A DNA stretch of 7,925 bases from Lachnospiraceae bacterium (lineage in GTDB: Bacteria; Bacillota; Clostridia; Lachnospirales; Lachnospiraceae), in assembly GCA_014804495.1 (NCBI GenBank), contig JAAUZS010000059.1, positions 7,622 through 15,546 on the forward strand. Reading direction: 5' to 3'. The notes below the pieces were generated by a model. It was not told where the DNA came from and did not search any database. It saw nothing but the letters and a program-made list of their open reading frames with translations. Below, piece after piece: positions 1-6,859 of the stretch. Both the position numbers and the translations under genes were made by a program. How positions within the stretch are numbered: position 1 is the stretch's first letter; every line of letters begins with the position of its first letter.

Positions 1-1163
1 ATATTGTTAATAGTCAGGGTATATTATTGCTGAACTTTGTGGTGATTTTTTGTTTGTATTTTGTCTTTTCCATGCTGGTATTTGAGATTACAGTGAAGAG
101 AGCTTTTGTGTATACAGCCATTTATATTATTATATTTGCATGCGGAAGAGAGGCAGCATTTGAAATGCTATACCGCCTCCTTGCTGATACATTTCCACGT
201 ATGGAGATAGTAATATCTTTTGCAGATGGAATGTTCTTCTATGCGTTGGAATACCTGCTGTCTTTCTTCTTTATTCTGTATCTGAGAAAGTATATTAAAG
301 AAATTGAAATAAGAGAAGGAAACAGCATTGAATGGTATTTACTGATAATGCCTGCTCCCTCCGTTTTGATTTCGTATAGTTTTTTTTATATGGATTTTCC
401 GGAAGAAAAGTATTTGCAGATTTGGATGTGCTGCGGCGCATTCCTTCTTTATTTTTCCAATGCAGTTATTTTTATTATTCTGGGACATTTTTCGCAGGCT
501 ATGAACAGGATAAAAGTAGCAGAACTATCTCTGCTGAAAAAAGATATGGAAAAGGAAAATTTTGAAAATATAACGAAAATAAATAATGTATATCGGAAAT
601 ATATGCATGATATCCATCAGTATTTCTATCAGTTTAAAAGCCTGGCGTCATCAGGTGAAAGTGAAGCAATCGTTGATATTATTGATGGATGGGAAAATAA
701 TTTGAAGAGAGAAGAGTCAAACCGGCTGTACACAGACAGCGTGGTTGTAAATTCTCTTTTATCCGGATGCTATGATAATGCGAAAGAGAAGAAGATAGAT
801 ATTGATATTTTTGTGGAAGATGCACTTGACTTGGGCTTTATACAGGATGTGGATAAGATATCAATGTTTGGAAACCTGTTGGATAATGCGGTGGAAGCCG
901 CAGAAGAATGTGAGGAAGGAAGCCGGAAAATCAATATAAAGATGTTTATGGGAAATAAACATTGCCTTATTTTCAGAATAGAGAATACATGGACGAAGAA
1001 TCTGTGCAGGGATGGGGAAAAATTACTCAGTACGAAAAAGGATGCAGGAAATCACGGATTGGGAATCGGTATTTCCCGCGAACTGGCGGAGAAATACAAT
1101 GGAAGTCTGGAATTGGAAGAACAGGGAGAATGGTTTATTACAACACTTATGATAGCTAACTGA
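1..1163 (+). CDS. AgrC-like GHKL sensor histidine kinase (probably 5' partial)
   Basis: This is a membrane sensor kinase of the AgrC/GHKL type, expected to detect the cyclic peptide made by the two genes downstream and to phosphorylate a LytTR-type response regulator. Numbering from the in-frame TTG at 27 (378 residues), about five hydrophobic segments (roughly 2-20, 26-39, 66-87, 103-121, 131-153) precede a coiled linker. The H-box YMHDIHQ has its likely phospho-acceptor at His194. The N-box FGNLLDNAVEAAEE lies at 281-294 and the ATP-lid glycine box GNHGLGIGIS at 341-350. The frame stays open from 27 back to base 3 and adds hydrophobic residues, so the true start is probably upstream of the window; TTG 27 has only a weak ribosome site. 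The gene ends exactly where the promoter element of agrD begins. Family assignment is firm. Specificity for the adjacent peptide is inferred from position. Confidence 0.9.
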   Translation, partial: IVNSQGILLLNFVVIFCLYFVFSMLVFEITVKRAFVYTAIYIIIFACGREAAFEMLYRLLADTFPRMEIVISFADGMFFYALEYLLSFFFILYLRKYIKEIEIREGNSIEWYLLIMPAPSVLISYSFFYMDFPEEKYLQIWMCCGAFLLYFSNAVIFIILGHFSQAMNRIKVAELSLLKKDMEKENFENITKINNVYRKYMHDIHQYFYQFKSLASSGESEAIVDIIDGWENNLKREESNRLYTDSVVVNSLLSGCYDNAKEKKIDIDIFVEDALDLGFIQDVDKISMFGNLLDNAVEAAEECEEGSRKINIKMFMGNKHCLIFRIENTWTKNLCRDGEKLLSTKKDAGNHGLGIGISRELAEKYNGSLELEEQGEWFITTLMIAN

Positions 1164-1220
1164 ATGCAAATTTCTCCCATTTTACTGTATAATTTTGGCA
1201 TATATATTCGTTGATATAAT
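1163..1220 (+). promoter_or_regulatory. Putative agrD promoter with 39-base operator-like element (copy 1)
   Basis: The element at 1163-1201 matches a second copy at 2010-2048 at 32 of 39 positions without gaps, and 24 of 25 positions are identical in the right part (1177-1201 against 2024-2048). Its core reads ccattttactgta followed by aattttggcat. The minus strand contains ACAGTAAAA (1180-1188), which resembles the AgrA/LytTR half-site ACAGTTAAG. A perfect TATAAT lies at 1215-1220, 14 bases after TTGGCA (1195-1200). That spacing is too short for an ordinary -35/-10 pair, as is common at activator-dependent promoters. Fifty bases separate the -10 from the agrD start. Regulator binding is inferred, not seen. 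Confidence 0.55.
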
Positions 1221-1270
1221 TTATTATGGTAATATATGGACAAAATAATATATAAATGGAGGAATTCTGC

Positions 1271-1432
1271 ATGCAAAAAAAGCTAAATAATTCACAGAAG
1301 AAAAACGGTCTGATTGGTCTGGCAAATTATTGCGCATTTAAACTGATGGTTAGTTCTGCCAATTCCACCTGCACATGTCTACATCATCAGCCCAAACTTC
1401 CGGAAGAAGCTAAAAAGTACAGGAAATTCTAA
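1271..1432 (+). CDS. agrD: AgrD-like cyclic autoinducer peptide precursor (53 aa)
   Basis: This short gene encodes the precursor of a thiolactone-type signalling peptide. An amphipathic, basic N-terminal leader of about 30 residues (MQKKLNNSQKKNGLIGLANY and onward) is followed by the core NSTCTCLHH and the C-terminal recognition segment QPKLPEEAKKYRKF. Placing the Pro of PEE on the Pro of the staphylococcal PKEL motif puts Cys34 at the ring-forming position and predicts the ring C-T-C-L-H (34-38). A second cysteine, Cys36, sits inside that ring, so the exact macrocycle is uncertain. The start has a good site, GGAGG at 1258-1262, eight bases upstream. The stop TAA shares one base with the AgrB start (TAATG), which indicates translational coupling. 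The call rests on the leader-Cys-PxLPEE layout plus adjacency to agrB and agrC. Confidence 0.88.
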   Translation: MQKKLNNSQKKNGLIGLANYCAFKLMVSSANSTCTCLHHQPKLPEEAKKYRKF

Positions 1433-2010
1433 TGTTAGAGAGAGTATCAGGAAAAATAGTAGATTGGCAGATTGAAAAAGGTATTTTATCAGATGCGGAG
1501 CGCGCAGTTTACCGGTATGCATATGAGCTTTTACTGAATCAGGTAATTAATACATTGATTGCAGTACTTATTGCAGTGGTATTTGGCGCTCCGCTGCCTG
1601 TATTGCTGCTTCTGATAAGTTATATCCCGTTGCGCTCATTTTGCGGAGGATATCATGCGGATACGAACTTAGGATGTACGGTTGTCTCTGCTGTAATGAT
1701 ATGGTGTATGTGTTGGATTTATCAAAATATCCGGGAAGGTTTATTTATTACATACTATCCATTTATTTATATCGTTTCAGGATATTTTGTAATACGGTAT
1801 GCACCGGTTCAGGATAAGAATAAGCCGCTTGATGAAGCGGAAATAATTCGGTATAAGCGAATGAGCCGTGTCCTATGGACATTGGAAATGGCGATAGGGG
1901 TACTTCTTTATTTTATCCGAAAGCGATATGGGCTGGTTATTGCTATAAGCCATTTATTCCTGTCATTTATGCTTTTAGTCGGGAAATTAAAATTAAATAA
2001 CAAATTATAA
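1432..2010 (+). CDS. agrB: AgrB-type membrane peptidase, autoinducer processing
   Basis: AgrB is an integral-membrane cysteine endopeptidase that cuts the C-terminal tail from AgrD and helps form the thiolactone ring. The protein (192 residues) has the family signature around residues 68-82, LRSFCGGYHADTNLGC. The catalytic pair is His75 and Cys82, seven residues apart as in the staphylococcal enzyme. Hydrophobic segments at about 37-63, 83-95, 104-123, 150-164 and 168-185 fit the usual multi-pass topology, and the length matches the family. The start codon overlaps the agrD stop by one base, and AGGAAA at 1421-1426 serves as ribosome site inside agrD. The gene ends just before a perfect inverted repeat that contains the second copy of the shared regulatory element. 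I see no truncation and no missing catalytic residue. Confidence 0.95.
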   Translation: MLERVSGKIVDWQIEKGILSDAERAVYRYAYELLLNQVINTLIAVLIAVVFGAPLPVLLLLISYIPLRSFCGGYHADTNLGCTVVSAVMIWCMCWIYQNIREGLFITYYPFIYIVSGYFVIRYAPVQDKNKPLDEAEIIRYKRMSRVLWTLEMAIGVLLYFIRKRYGLVIAISHLFLSFMLLVGKLKLNNKL

Positions 2011-2050
2011 ATGCCAAAATTGACCATTTTACTGTACAATTTTGGCATTT
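2009..2050 (+). repeat. Perfect 14-bp inverted repeat after agrB
   Basis: The arms 2009-2022 (aaatgccaaaattg) and 2037-2050 (caattttggcattt) are exact reverse complements around a 14-base spacer. The repeat could be a dyad operator, a weak hairpin that trims the agrDB transcript, or both. The stem is AT-rich and is not followed by a clean U-tract, so an intrinsic terminator is less likely. The equivalent position before agrD keeps only a degenerate left arm (aatgcaaattt, 1163-1173), while the right half is nearly unchanged. Confidence 0.7.
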
Positions 2051-2067
2051 GTATTGTTATTTATGTT
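2010..2067 (+). promoter_or_regulatory. Putative promoter of the VWA-sheath operon with 39-base element (copy 2)
   Basis: This is the second copy of the element found before agrD, at 2010-2048. The same ACAGTAAAA-like sequence lies on the minus strand at 2027-2035, and TTGGCA lies at 2042-2047. A weaker -10 candidate, TATGTT (2062-2067), sits exactly as far from TTGGCA (14 bases) as TATAAT does in copy 1. The distance from -10 to start codon is also nearly equal, 48 against 50 bases. This parallel geometry is the main reason to read the pair as co-regulated promoters. TAGAAT at 2076-2081 is an alternative -10. The identity of the binding protein is inferred. Confidence 0.5.
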
Positions 2068-2115
2068 GAAATATGTAGAATAAAGCAAAAAATGAGCTTT
2101 TAAAGGAAGGTCGAG

Positions 2116-3897
2116 ATGAATTTAAAATTACAAAGAAAACAGAGAAGTTTTCTTATTCTCTTGGCAGCGGTTTTTATAGTTGCAATTTCTTGTTCTCATA
2201 TAAATGTAAACGCAAAGGAGCCGGATACAGTTAAGTCTTCTGACATTGTGTTTTTGCTGGACTGCAGTCATTCAATGACAGATGTTGATGAAGGTTATAT
2301 GGCTTCTGACTTTATAAAAGAAATAATTTGCGCATCGCCGAGTCAGTATCGGTTCGGACTGGTCGGTTACAATAGGGAAATCTGTATCAGCCTTCCGTTA
2401 GGGAGTGACATAGAAGATATAGAAACATCGTTGGAATCATTGCATTACAAAGATTATGGAAATGCAGGCGCAGGTGTTACTGAAGCGGTATCTTTCTTTC
2501 AGAATAGTCAGGCTGAGAAAAAAATCATTATTCTGTCAGATGGCGAAAACATGATGGACTCACAAGAAAATACGGAAAAATCCGTTATGCTTTTGCAAGA
2601 GTCACTCAAAGAAGCGAAAGAAAAAAATATAGTAATTGATATTATTAATCTGGGAGAACGGATAGACGAGGGAGAAAACATATATCAGGCAGCCAATGAC
2701 ACAGGGGGAACTATTTATGATTTGGAGAGCGGAGAATCACTGATAGATTTTATAGAAGAATATTTATTTCATAGGATGGAAATTCCGAACCGACCAATTG
2801 GAAAGTTAGATGGCGTCGGCGGGGAATTGTCTGTAAAACTACCAGATTGCATGATGCGGGAAGTCAAAATCATTCTGACGGGGCGACAGCAGAATGAAAA
2901 CATGGTGTTAAGCTGTGAAGCTGACAGAATCCAGGTGCAAAAAGGAAAAAATTATACGGTAATTGAACTATATAATCCGGTTTCGGAAGAGGTAAACATA
3001 CAGATGTCATCTGAACAGGGGATGGACATCAACGCCTATCTGACGGCGGAATATGATTACTCCATAACAACGGAAAACGAATACATACCGGAAACGCAGA
3101 CGGCTGAAATCAGATTGGCAATATGCAATCAAAATGGAAAAAATCTTTTGGATGGTCACATGAAAGGCGGTGACTTTAAGGTATATCTGGATGATGAGGA
3201 ACAGACATACAGCATATCTGACGGAAAAGTGTGCTTGAGCAAAAAAGTCGTGCAAGATACATCTGTTACATTGAGGATAGATTTTAAGGGCTTATACGGA
3301 AATTACTATGGTATCAACACGGCGCAGGAGACGATTATTGTACCGGAAATTGAAGTGGAAGAAGAGCCGGAGGAGTCAATTGATTGGTTTTTTTGGACGG
3401 TTATCCTGCTCTTCGTGATTGCTTTAATTATCATATTCTATATCTACTGGAAGAAAAGAAAAGGCATAGATAGCAGGAAAAAGGTAGTGGATGAGAGTAG
3501 GACGCTTCCGATAGAAACAGGAATGCGAGGAAACGACTTCTGTGGGAAACTTGTGGTTTATGTAATTCGCAATCAGGAGGGAATCGACTATCCTCCTGAG
3601 AGCATTAACCTGTTTGCCAGATGCAATAGAGAAGTAATAACGCTTGAATGGATTTTAGATGTCTGCAATCTTCCGTTGCAATTAAGCGGAGCGGATAAAA
3701 TAATCATGAAACCCGGGGATGACAGGAGCATTATTATAAAAAACACCGGAAAGGCATCAGCAGTCAAAAACAGGGAATTTCTGATAAAAGGACATTCCTA
3801 CCATTTGTACTATCAGGAGAAAGTAACTTTTATTTTTGATCAGGAAGATACGGAAATAGAAGTTCACTATAAAGATTTAAAACCAAATGAAAGATAG
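2116..3897 (+). CDS. Membrane-anchored von Willebrand factor A domain protein
   Basis: A 593-residue membrane protein. A signal peptide (hydrophobic 11-26, likely cut after VNA at 33) leads into a VWA domain at about 42-218. The MIDAS motif DCSHS is present (Asp49, Ser51, Ser53), as is the SDGE strand end (Asp142), but the usual MIDAS threonine position appears to be Gly116 (GNAGAG). A beta-rich extracellular part runs to about 410, then an acidic stretch (EIEVEEEPEE) and one transmembrane helix at about 423-445 followed by KKRK. The cytoplasmic tail (about 470-588) looks like a beta-sandwich, possibly a degenerate FHA fold. The ribosome site AGGAAGG (2104-2110) supports the start. The next gene, the putative sheath, follows after 11 bases, so the two are almost surely co-transcribed. 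A role as surface receptor or membrane dock for an injection machine is my inference; the VWA assignment is firm. Confidence 0.85.
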   Translation: MNLKLQRKQRSFLILLAAVFIVAISCSHINVNAKEPDTVKSSDIVFLLDCSHSMTDVDEGYMASDFIKEIICASPSQYRFGLVGYNREICISLPLGSDIEDIETSLESLHYKDYGNAGAGVTEAVSFFQNSQAEKKIIILSDGENMMDSQENTEKSVMLLQESLKEAKEKNIVIDIINLGERIDEGENIYQAANDTGGTIYDLESGESLIDFIEEYLFHRMEIPNRPIGKLDGVGGELSVKLPDCMMREVKIILTGRQQNENMVLSCEADRIQVQKGKNYTVIELYNPVSEEVNIQMSSEQGMDINAYLTAEYDYSITTENEYIPETQTAEIRLAICNQNGKNLLDGHMKGGDFKVYLDDEEQTYSISDGKVCLSKKVVQDTSVTLRIDFKGLYGNYYGINTAQETIIVPEIEVEEEPEESIDWFFWTVILLFVIALIIIFYIYWKKRKGIDSRKKVVDESRTLPIETGMRGNDFCGKLVVYVIRNQEGIDYPPESINLFARCNREVITLEWILDVCNLPLQLSGADKIIMKPGDDRSIIIKNTGKASAVKNREFLIKGHSYHLYYQEKVTFIFDQEDTEIEVHYKDLKPNER

Positions 3898-3908
3898 GGA
3901 GGTAAAGA

Positions 3909-6089
3909 ATGAGCATAATTAAACAGACGAACAGGACCATGTTGTTTGAAGAAATCAATCCGGAGAAGATGGATTTACTGACACTGGTAGGTGATGTAAG
4001 AGGAATCGACAGCCTGAATGATGAGAAAATCAAGGAGATTAACGAGGCTCTTCTGGTAAGAAGCTTTGACGATTTCATTGATAAGTTTGACCCGGTGGTA
4101 TATTCCTTCTTCAACGCGAACAACCAGAAAATAATGTATGTATTGCAAAAACCGGAGACGATTCCGGAAGATATGTTGACGCCCATCCATCTGAATAAGC
4201 AGAATGATTTTCTGAAAATGCTGATGTCACTGGTAGAAGCAAAGCGTTCACAAAGCATCATCAATGTTGACTTTCAGTTTGATAAACTGACGGATATGAT
4301 TTCTCCTAAAAAAGTTATGGAAGATATCAAGCAAAACCGTAAAGAATTACAGCATACCTATAAAACATATGCGGAACTTGAAGATGGGGACCCGCACAAG
4401 CTTGACCTGGCGGACAAGCTTAACGTCATGTTTGAAGAAGCAAGCGTAAATTACAATAATGTCCTTGCAATGCTGCCGCTTGCAATTGAAGACATCAAAA
4501 CAAGGCTGCTCCTGGGAGAAGCGGAAGAGAAAAAAGATAATACGCCTCTTGCACTCGGCGTTTTGAGTATGGATGAAAAGGGAGAACTGAAAGTACTGGA
4601 AGCTCCCAAGCAGGAAACAGCAGAGCTTATGGTGGTAGACGACAACATCAATACCGGACTTATCGAGGCATTGGAGGATGACTATGAAGCTCTGAATGAA
4701 CAGAGCAGTGATTATGTAAAAGCACTGGTTACGAGAACATACTGCCCCCTTGCTTCCACTATGGTAAGCAGCATAGATATCAGACAGGAAGTAAACAATT
4801 ATAATTCTTATCTGGAGTTTTATAAAACAGCGAAGGATGATTTTATCAAAGTAGTAAAACCCTTGATTGAAAAGATTCTGGGAGTATGGGCGTTCTTTGA
4901 ACAGTATCCGTCTAATTTAAAAGGGATGAAACCGTCTTTGCTTATTACAAATATATCTAATGATATGTTAGTGAAAAGCAGCAATCTTCCGAGATTAGTT
5001 GCATTTTTGAATACGGTTAATGCGAAGAATGACTTTGACAATACCATATGGTATGGAATCGTGCCTTCAGTATCACTGGATCAGAACGCCAACATTAAAC
5101 TGACAAGAGAGCGGTTTAAGGGGAATGAAACAACAGAAAAGACGGGCGTAAATAGTGTGGAAGTGCTGGTAAGGCTTCTTGATGTGTTGAAAGATTATTC
5201 CGTGCAATGCTTCTTCAATTACGAGACAGGGGATAAGACTACTTTCAATTATATGGCGATGGAGGGAATCGGAAAGTTTGAGGAACGCTGCAGTTCTTTG
5301 ACAGGAAAAGCTTACAGTGAATATGCCATTCCTTGTATCCCGAATTTCACTATTATACCGAAAGAAAAATCCGGAGTCATTCTGGATAAGCGTATGCTGG
5401 TAAATGATAATGACATGGCGGAATTGTCCAAGGAAAAAGAGGACATCATGAAGCTATGGATAGACGGGGTTTATGTAGGAGCCGCTTACATAGCAGCCGG
5501 TCTTGTGGCAGCATATCAATGTCCGGAGTATCTAAAGGATAAATTCAAGAAAAATGTGGATGAAGAGCTTCCGGGAGTCAGATTTGATATTGAGTCAGGC
5601 GACCATCCTCTCAGGGTTCATACGGTGATGGCGAAGGAAATTACCGGCTTTACCAATTCAATTAAGAATGAGATTAACAGACGCAGTTTCGGCTTTGTAT
5701 TCTCCTCTGAAAATGCGATGCTCGGCACAGAAAATGTCCATAACATTATGGTCTACAAAGCAAGAAATCTGATGAGCGACGGTAAGTCATATGAACCAAT
5801 ATACAAGACACAGGTAACAACCTATATCACAAGAATACTAAGACATGCAACCAGTGATTACAAGCAGGAGAATATCGTGCAGTTCTTCTCCAACAATCCG
5901 GCGAGCCAGAAGAGTCAATGGCTGGAAAAGAAGGGATGCGTCAATGCGGTATTGGGCGCAGGTGATGATGTAGAATATGAGATTGATGAAGCAAACGGAT
6001 ACTGTACATTGAATATTACATTTAACGGAAATGTAAAGAATCTGGAAGTTGAAATCAATCGTTTCAATTCTAATAACAGAGCCATTTAA
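3909..6089 (+). CDS. Putative fused TssB-TssC-like contractile sheath protein
   Basis: A soluble 726-residue protein without signal or membrane segments. Residues 22-150 follow the T6SS TssB layout. LLTLVGDVRG matches the early VLGDFSG-type strand. LLVRSFDDFIDKFDP (48-62) matches the VEIDRDNFDEVMAKIAP block. VDFQFDKLTDMISPKKV (120-136) matches the LTF-x-SMDDFSP-x-x-V block, followed by helix EDIKQNRKEL. The remainder (about 270-726) is long enough for a TssC-like sheath domain. It ends in alternating beta strands, CTLNITFNGNVKNLEVEINR (699-718), like the C-terminal strand that links neighbouring sheath subunits. TssB and TssC are normally separate (about 160 and 490 residues), so this would be a single-chain version. 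The start is set by GGGAGG at 3897-3902, which overlaps the stop of the preceding gene. The sheath role is inferred from motif pattern and from the downstream VgrG-like gene. Confidence 0.6.
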   Translation: MSIIKQTNRTMLFEEINPEKMDLLTLVGDVRGIDSLNDEKIKEINEALLVRSFDDFIDKFDPVVYSFFNANNQKIMYVLQKPETIPEDMLTPIHLNKQNDFLKMLMSLVEAKRSQSIINVDFQFDKLTDMISPKKVMEDIKQNRKELQHTYKTYAELEDGDPHKLDLADKLNVMFEEASVNYNNVLAMLPLAIEDIKTRLLLGEAEEKKDNTPLALGVLSMDEKGELKVLEAPKQETAELMVVDDNINTGLIEALEDDYEALNEQSSDYVKALVTRTYCPLASTMVSSIDIRQEVNNYNSYLEFYKTAKDDFIKVVKPLIEKILGVWAFFEQYPSNLKGMKPSLLITNISNDMLVKSSNLPRLVAFLNTVNAKNDFDNTIWYGIVPSVSLDQNANIKLTRERFKGNETTEKTGVNSVEVLVRLLDVLKDYSVQCFFNYETGDKTTFNYMAMEGIGKFEERCSSLTGKAYSEYAIPCIPNFTIIPKEKSGVILDKRMLVNDNDMAELSKEKEDIMKLWIDGVYVGAAYIAAGLVAAYQCPEYLKDKFKKNVDEELPGVRFDIESGDHPLRVHTVMAKEITGFTNSIKNEINRRSFGFVFSSENAMLGTENVHNIMVYKARNLMSDGKSYEPIYKTQVTTYITRILRHATSDYKQENIVQFFSNNPASQKSQWLEKKGCVNAVLGAGDDVEYEIDEANGYCTLNITFNGNVKNLEVEINRFNSNNRAI

Positions 6090-6307
6090 TATGTAAACTG
6101 ATAATAAGTTCTCAAAATCTTGAATTAGTCTATTTCAGATGAATAGGAATGAATCGGTTTAGTAATTACGAGCGCGGAGTATAGCGTTTTTGACGGTTTA
6201 TTTATAGTGTTAAAGAACAGAGAAATTTATGAAAAATAGAATTTAAAAATCGCATAAAATTAGAGGCTCTTTTCTGAAAACGGAAGGAGGTGAGGTATAA
6301 CAGTAAC
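6090..6307. other. Gap without recognisable gene between sheath and adaptor genes
   Basis: About 218 bases hold no open frame longer than a handful of codons and no strong hairpin with a U-tract. A TTGACG at 6190-6195 resembles a -35 box, but no good -10 lies 16-18 bases downstream. Base composition turns strongly AT-rich from here onward. This may be a junction between the conserved core operon and a more variable cargo or spike module. Confidence 0.4.
6284..6293 (+). promoter_or_regulatory. Near-perfect Shine-Dalgarno with unusually long spacing
   Basis: AAGGAGGTGA is fully complementary to the 16S rRNA 3' end, yet no ATG, GTG or TTG occurs at the usual distance. The first sensible start is ATG 6308, 17 bases after GGAGG. 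A shorter GAGGT at 6292-6296 lies 11 bases from that ATG and may be the functional contact. The in-frame GTG at 6290 overlaps the site itself and is therefore an unlikely start. Confidence 0.5.
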
Positions 6308-6859
6308 ATGGGTGAAGTTCAGCAGAAGAAAGAAGAAAAGGATAGTAGTGTTTTTTTATTTGATAATAAAGTAAAAGTATGGTTTCCTGATATATTTTAT
6401 GAGGATTCAGAATTAATTGAAAAAAGATATCCGTTTAAAAATAAACCATCCATAATCAAAGTTGATAATACAGGAAAGGTATTTATTACTTTTGATTTAT
6501 TTTCTAAGCCATTAAGTACTTTACAGATTTCGGGGGCCGCAGTCAGCATAAGGAATATCCTATTACAGGTATATTCATATAATAACAAAATAAAATTAAA
6601 ACGTTTTAAAACTATTCAAGGTTTAGATGGAGTAAGTTTTTCGTTTTATATAGTAAATAGATGCGGCAGACAATTTATTGAATTTTTTGTTCTTTCTATA
6701 CAGGGTCAATTATTTATGAGTACATTAACTTGTCCAGAAGAAAATAGGTATAAATGGAATTCGGTTTTTTTGAAGATGAAGAGAAACGTGCAAGAAGTGG
6801 AGAAAAATCAAAAGGAACTAGTCCAGAAAAAGAGGTGTTTGTATGATAATGAATGGTAA
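6308..6859 (+). CDS. DcrB/DUF1795-like small protein, candidate T6SS-type adaptor (first of two)
   Basis: A soluble protein of 183 residues from ATG 6308. No signal peptide or membrane helix is visible. The body alternates beta strands with one helix (AAVSIRNILLQVY) and closes with FIEFFVLSIQGQLFMSTLTC, then a W-containing helix (YKWNSVFLKMKRNVQ). That ending is the usual shape of DcrB/DUF1795 (Eag-type) proteins, where a strand pair and a final W-x-x-x-(F/L)-x-x-(I/M) helix complete the fold. A charged tail (EVEKNQKELVQKKR) follows. The next gene begins 17 bases before this stop and encodes a protein of the same layout. Eag proteins of T6SS escort effectors to VgrG, and position just upstream of a VgrG-like gene fits that role. 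The family call is by pattern only, and the protein could be an unrelated small beta-alpha protein. Confidence 0.45.
   Translation: MGEVQQKKEEKDSSVFLFDNKVKVWFPDIFYEDSELIEKRYPFKNKPSIIKVDNTGKVFITFDLFSKPLSTLQISGAAVSIRNILLQVYSYNNKIKLKRFKTIQGLDGVSFSFYIVNRCGRQFIEFFVLSIQGQLFMSTLTCPEENRYKWNSVFLKMKRNVQEVEKNQKELVQKKRCLYDNEW

Noticed and set aside
1052..1276. Minus-strand open frame of 74 codons across the end of the kinase gene
   Set aside because: It lies opposite a clear kinase G-box and the agrD promoter, has no ribosome site, and its protein shows no recognisable pattern.
2009..2050. Intrinsic terminator for agrDB
   Set aside because: The hairpin stem is AT-rich and lacks a run of T after it. The same sequence recurs upstream of agrD in a promoter position, so a regulatory reading is preferred, though partial termination cannot be excluded.
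2161..2220. Lipoprotein signal at VAISC in the VWA protein
   Set aside because: Position -3 is Ala rather than Leu/Val/Ile, and a normal signal-peptidase I site (VNA) follows a few residues later.
3830..4264. Minus-strand open frame of 144 codons opposite the sheath gene start
   Set aside because: It is a mirror of strongly coding + strand sequence and spans the VWA-sheath junction. No ribosome site or domain pattern was seen.
6001..6020. Extra copy of the ACTGTA core inside the sheath gene
   Set aside because: Only about seven bases match, the site lies inside coding sequence, and the arms of the regulatory element are missing.
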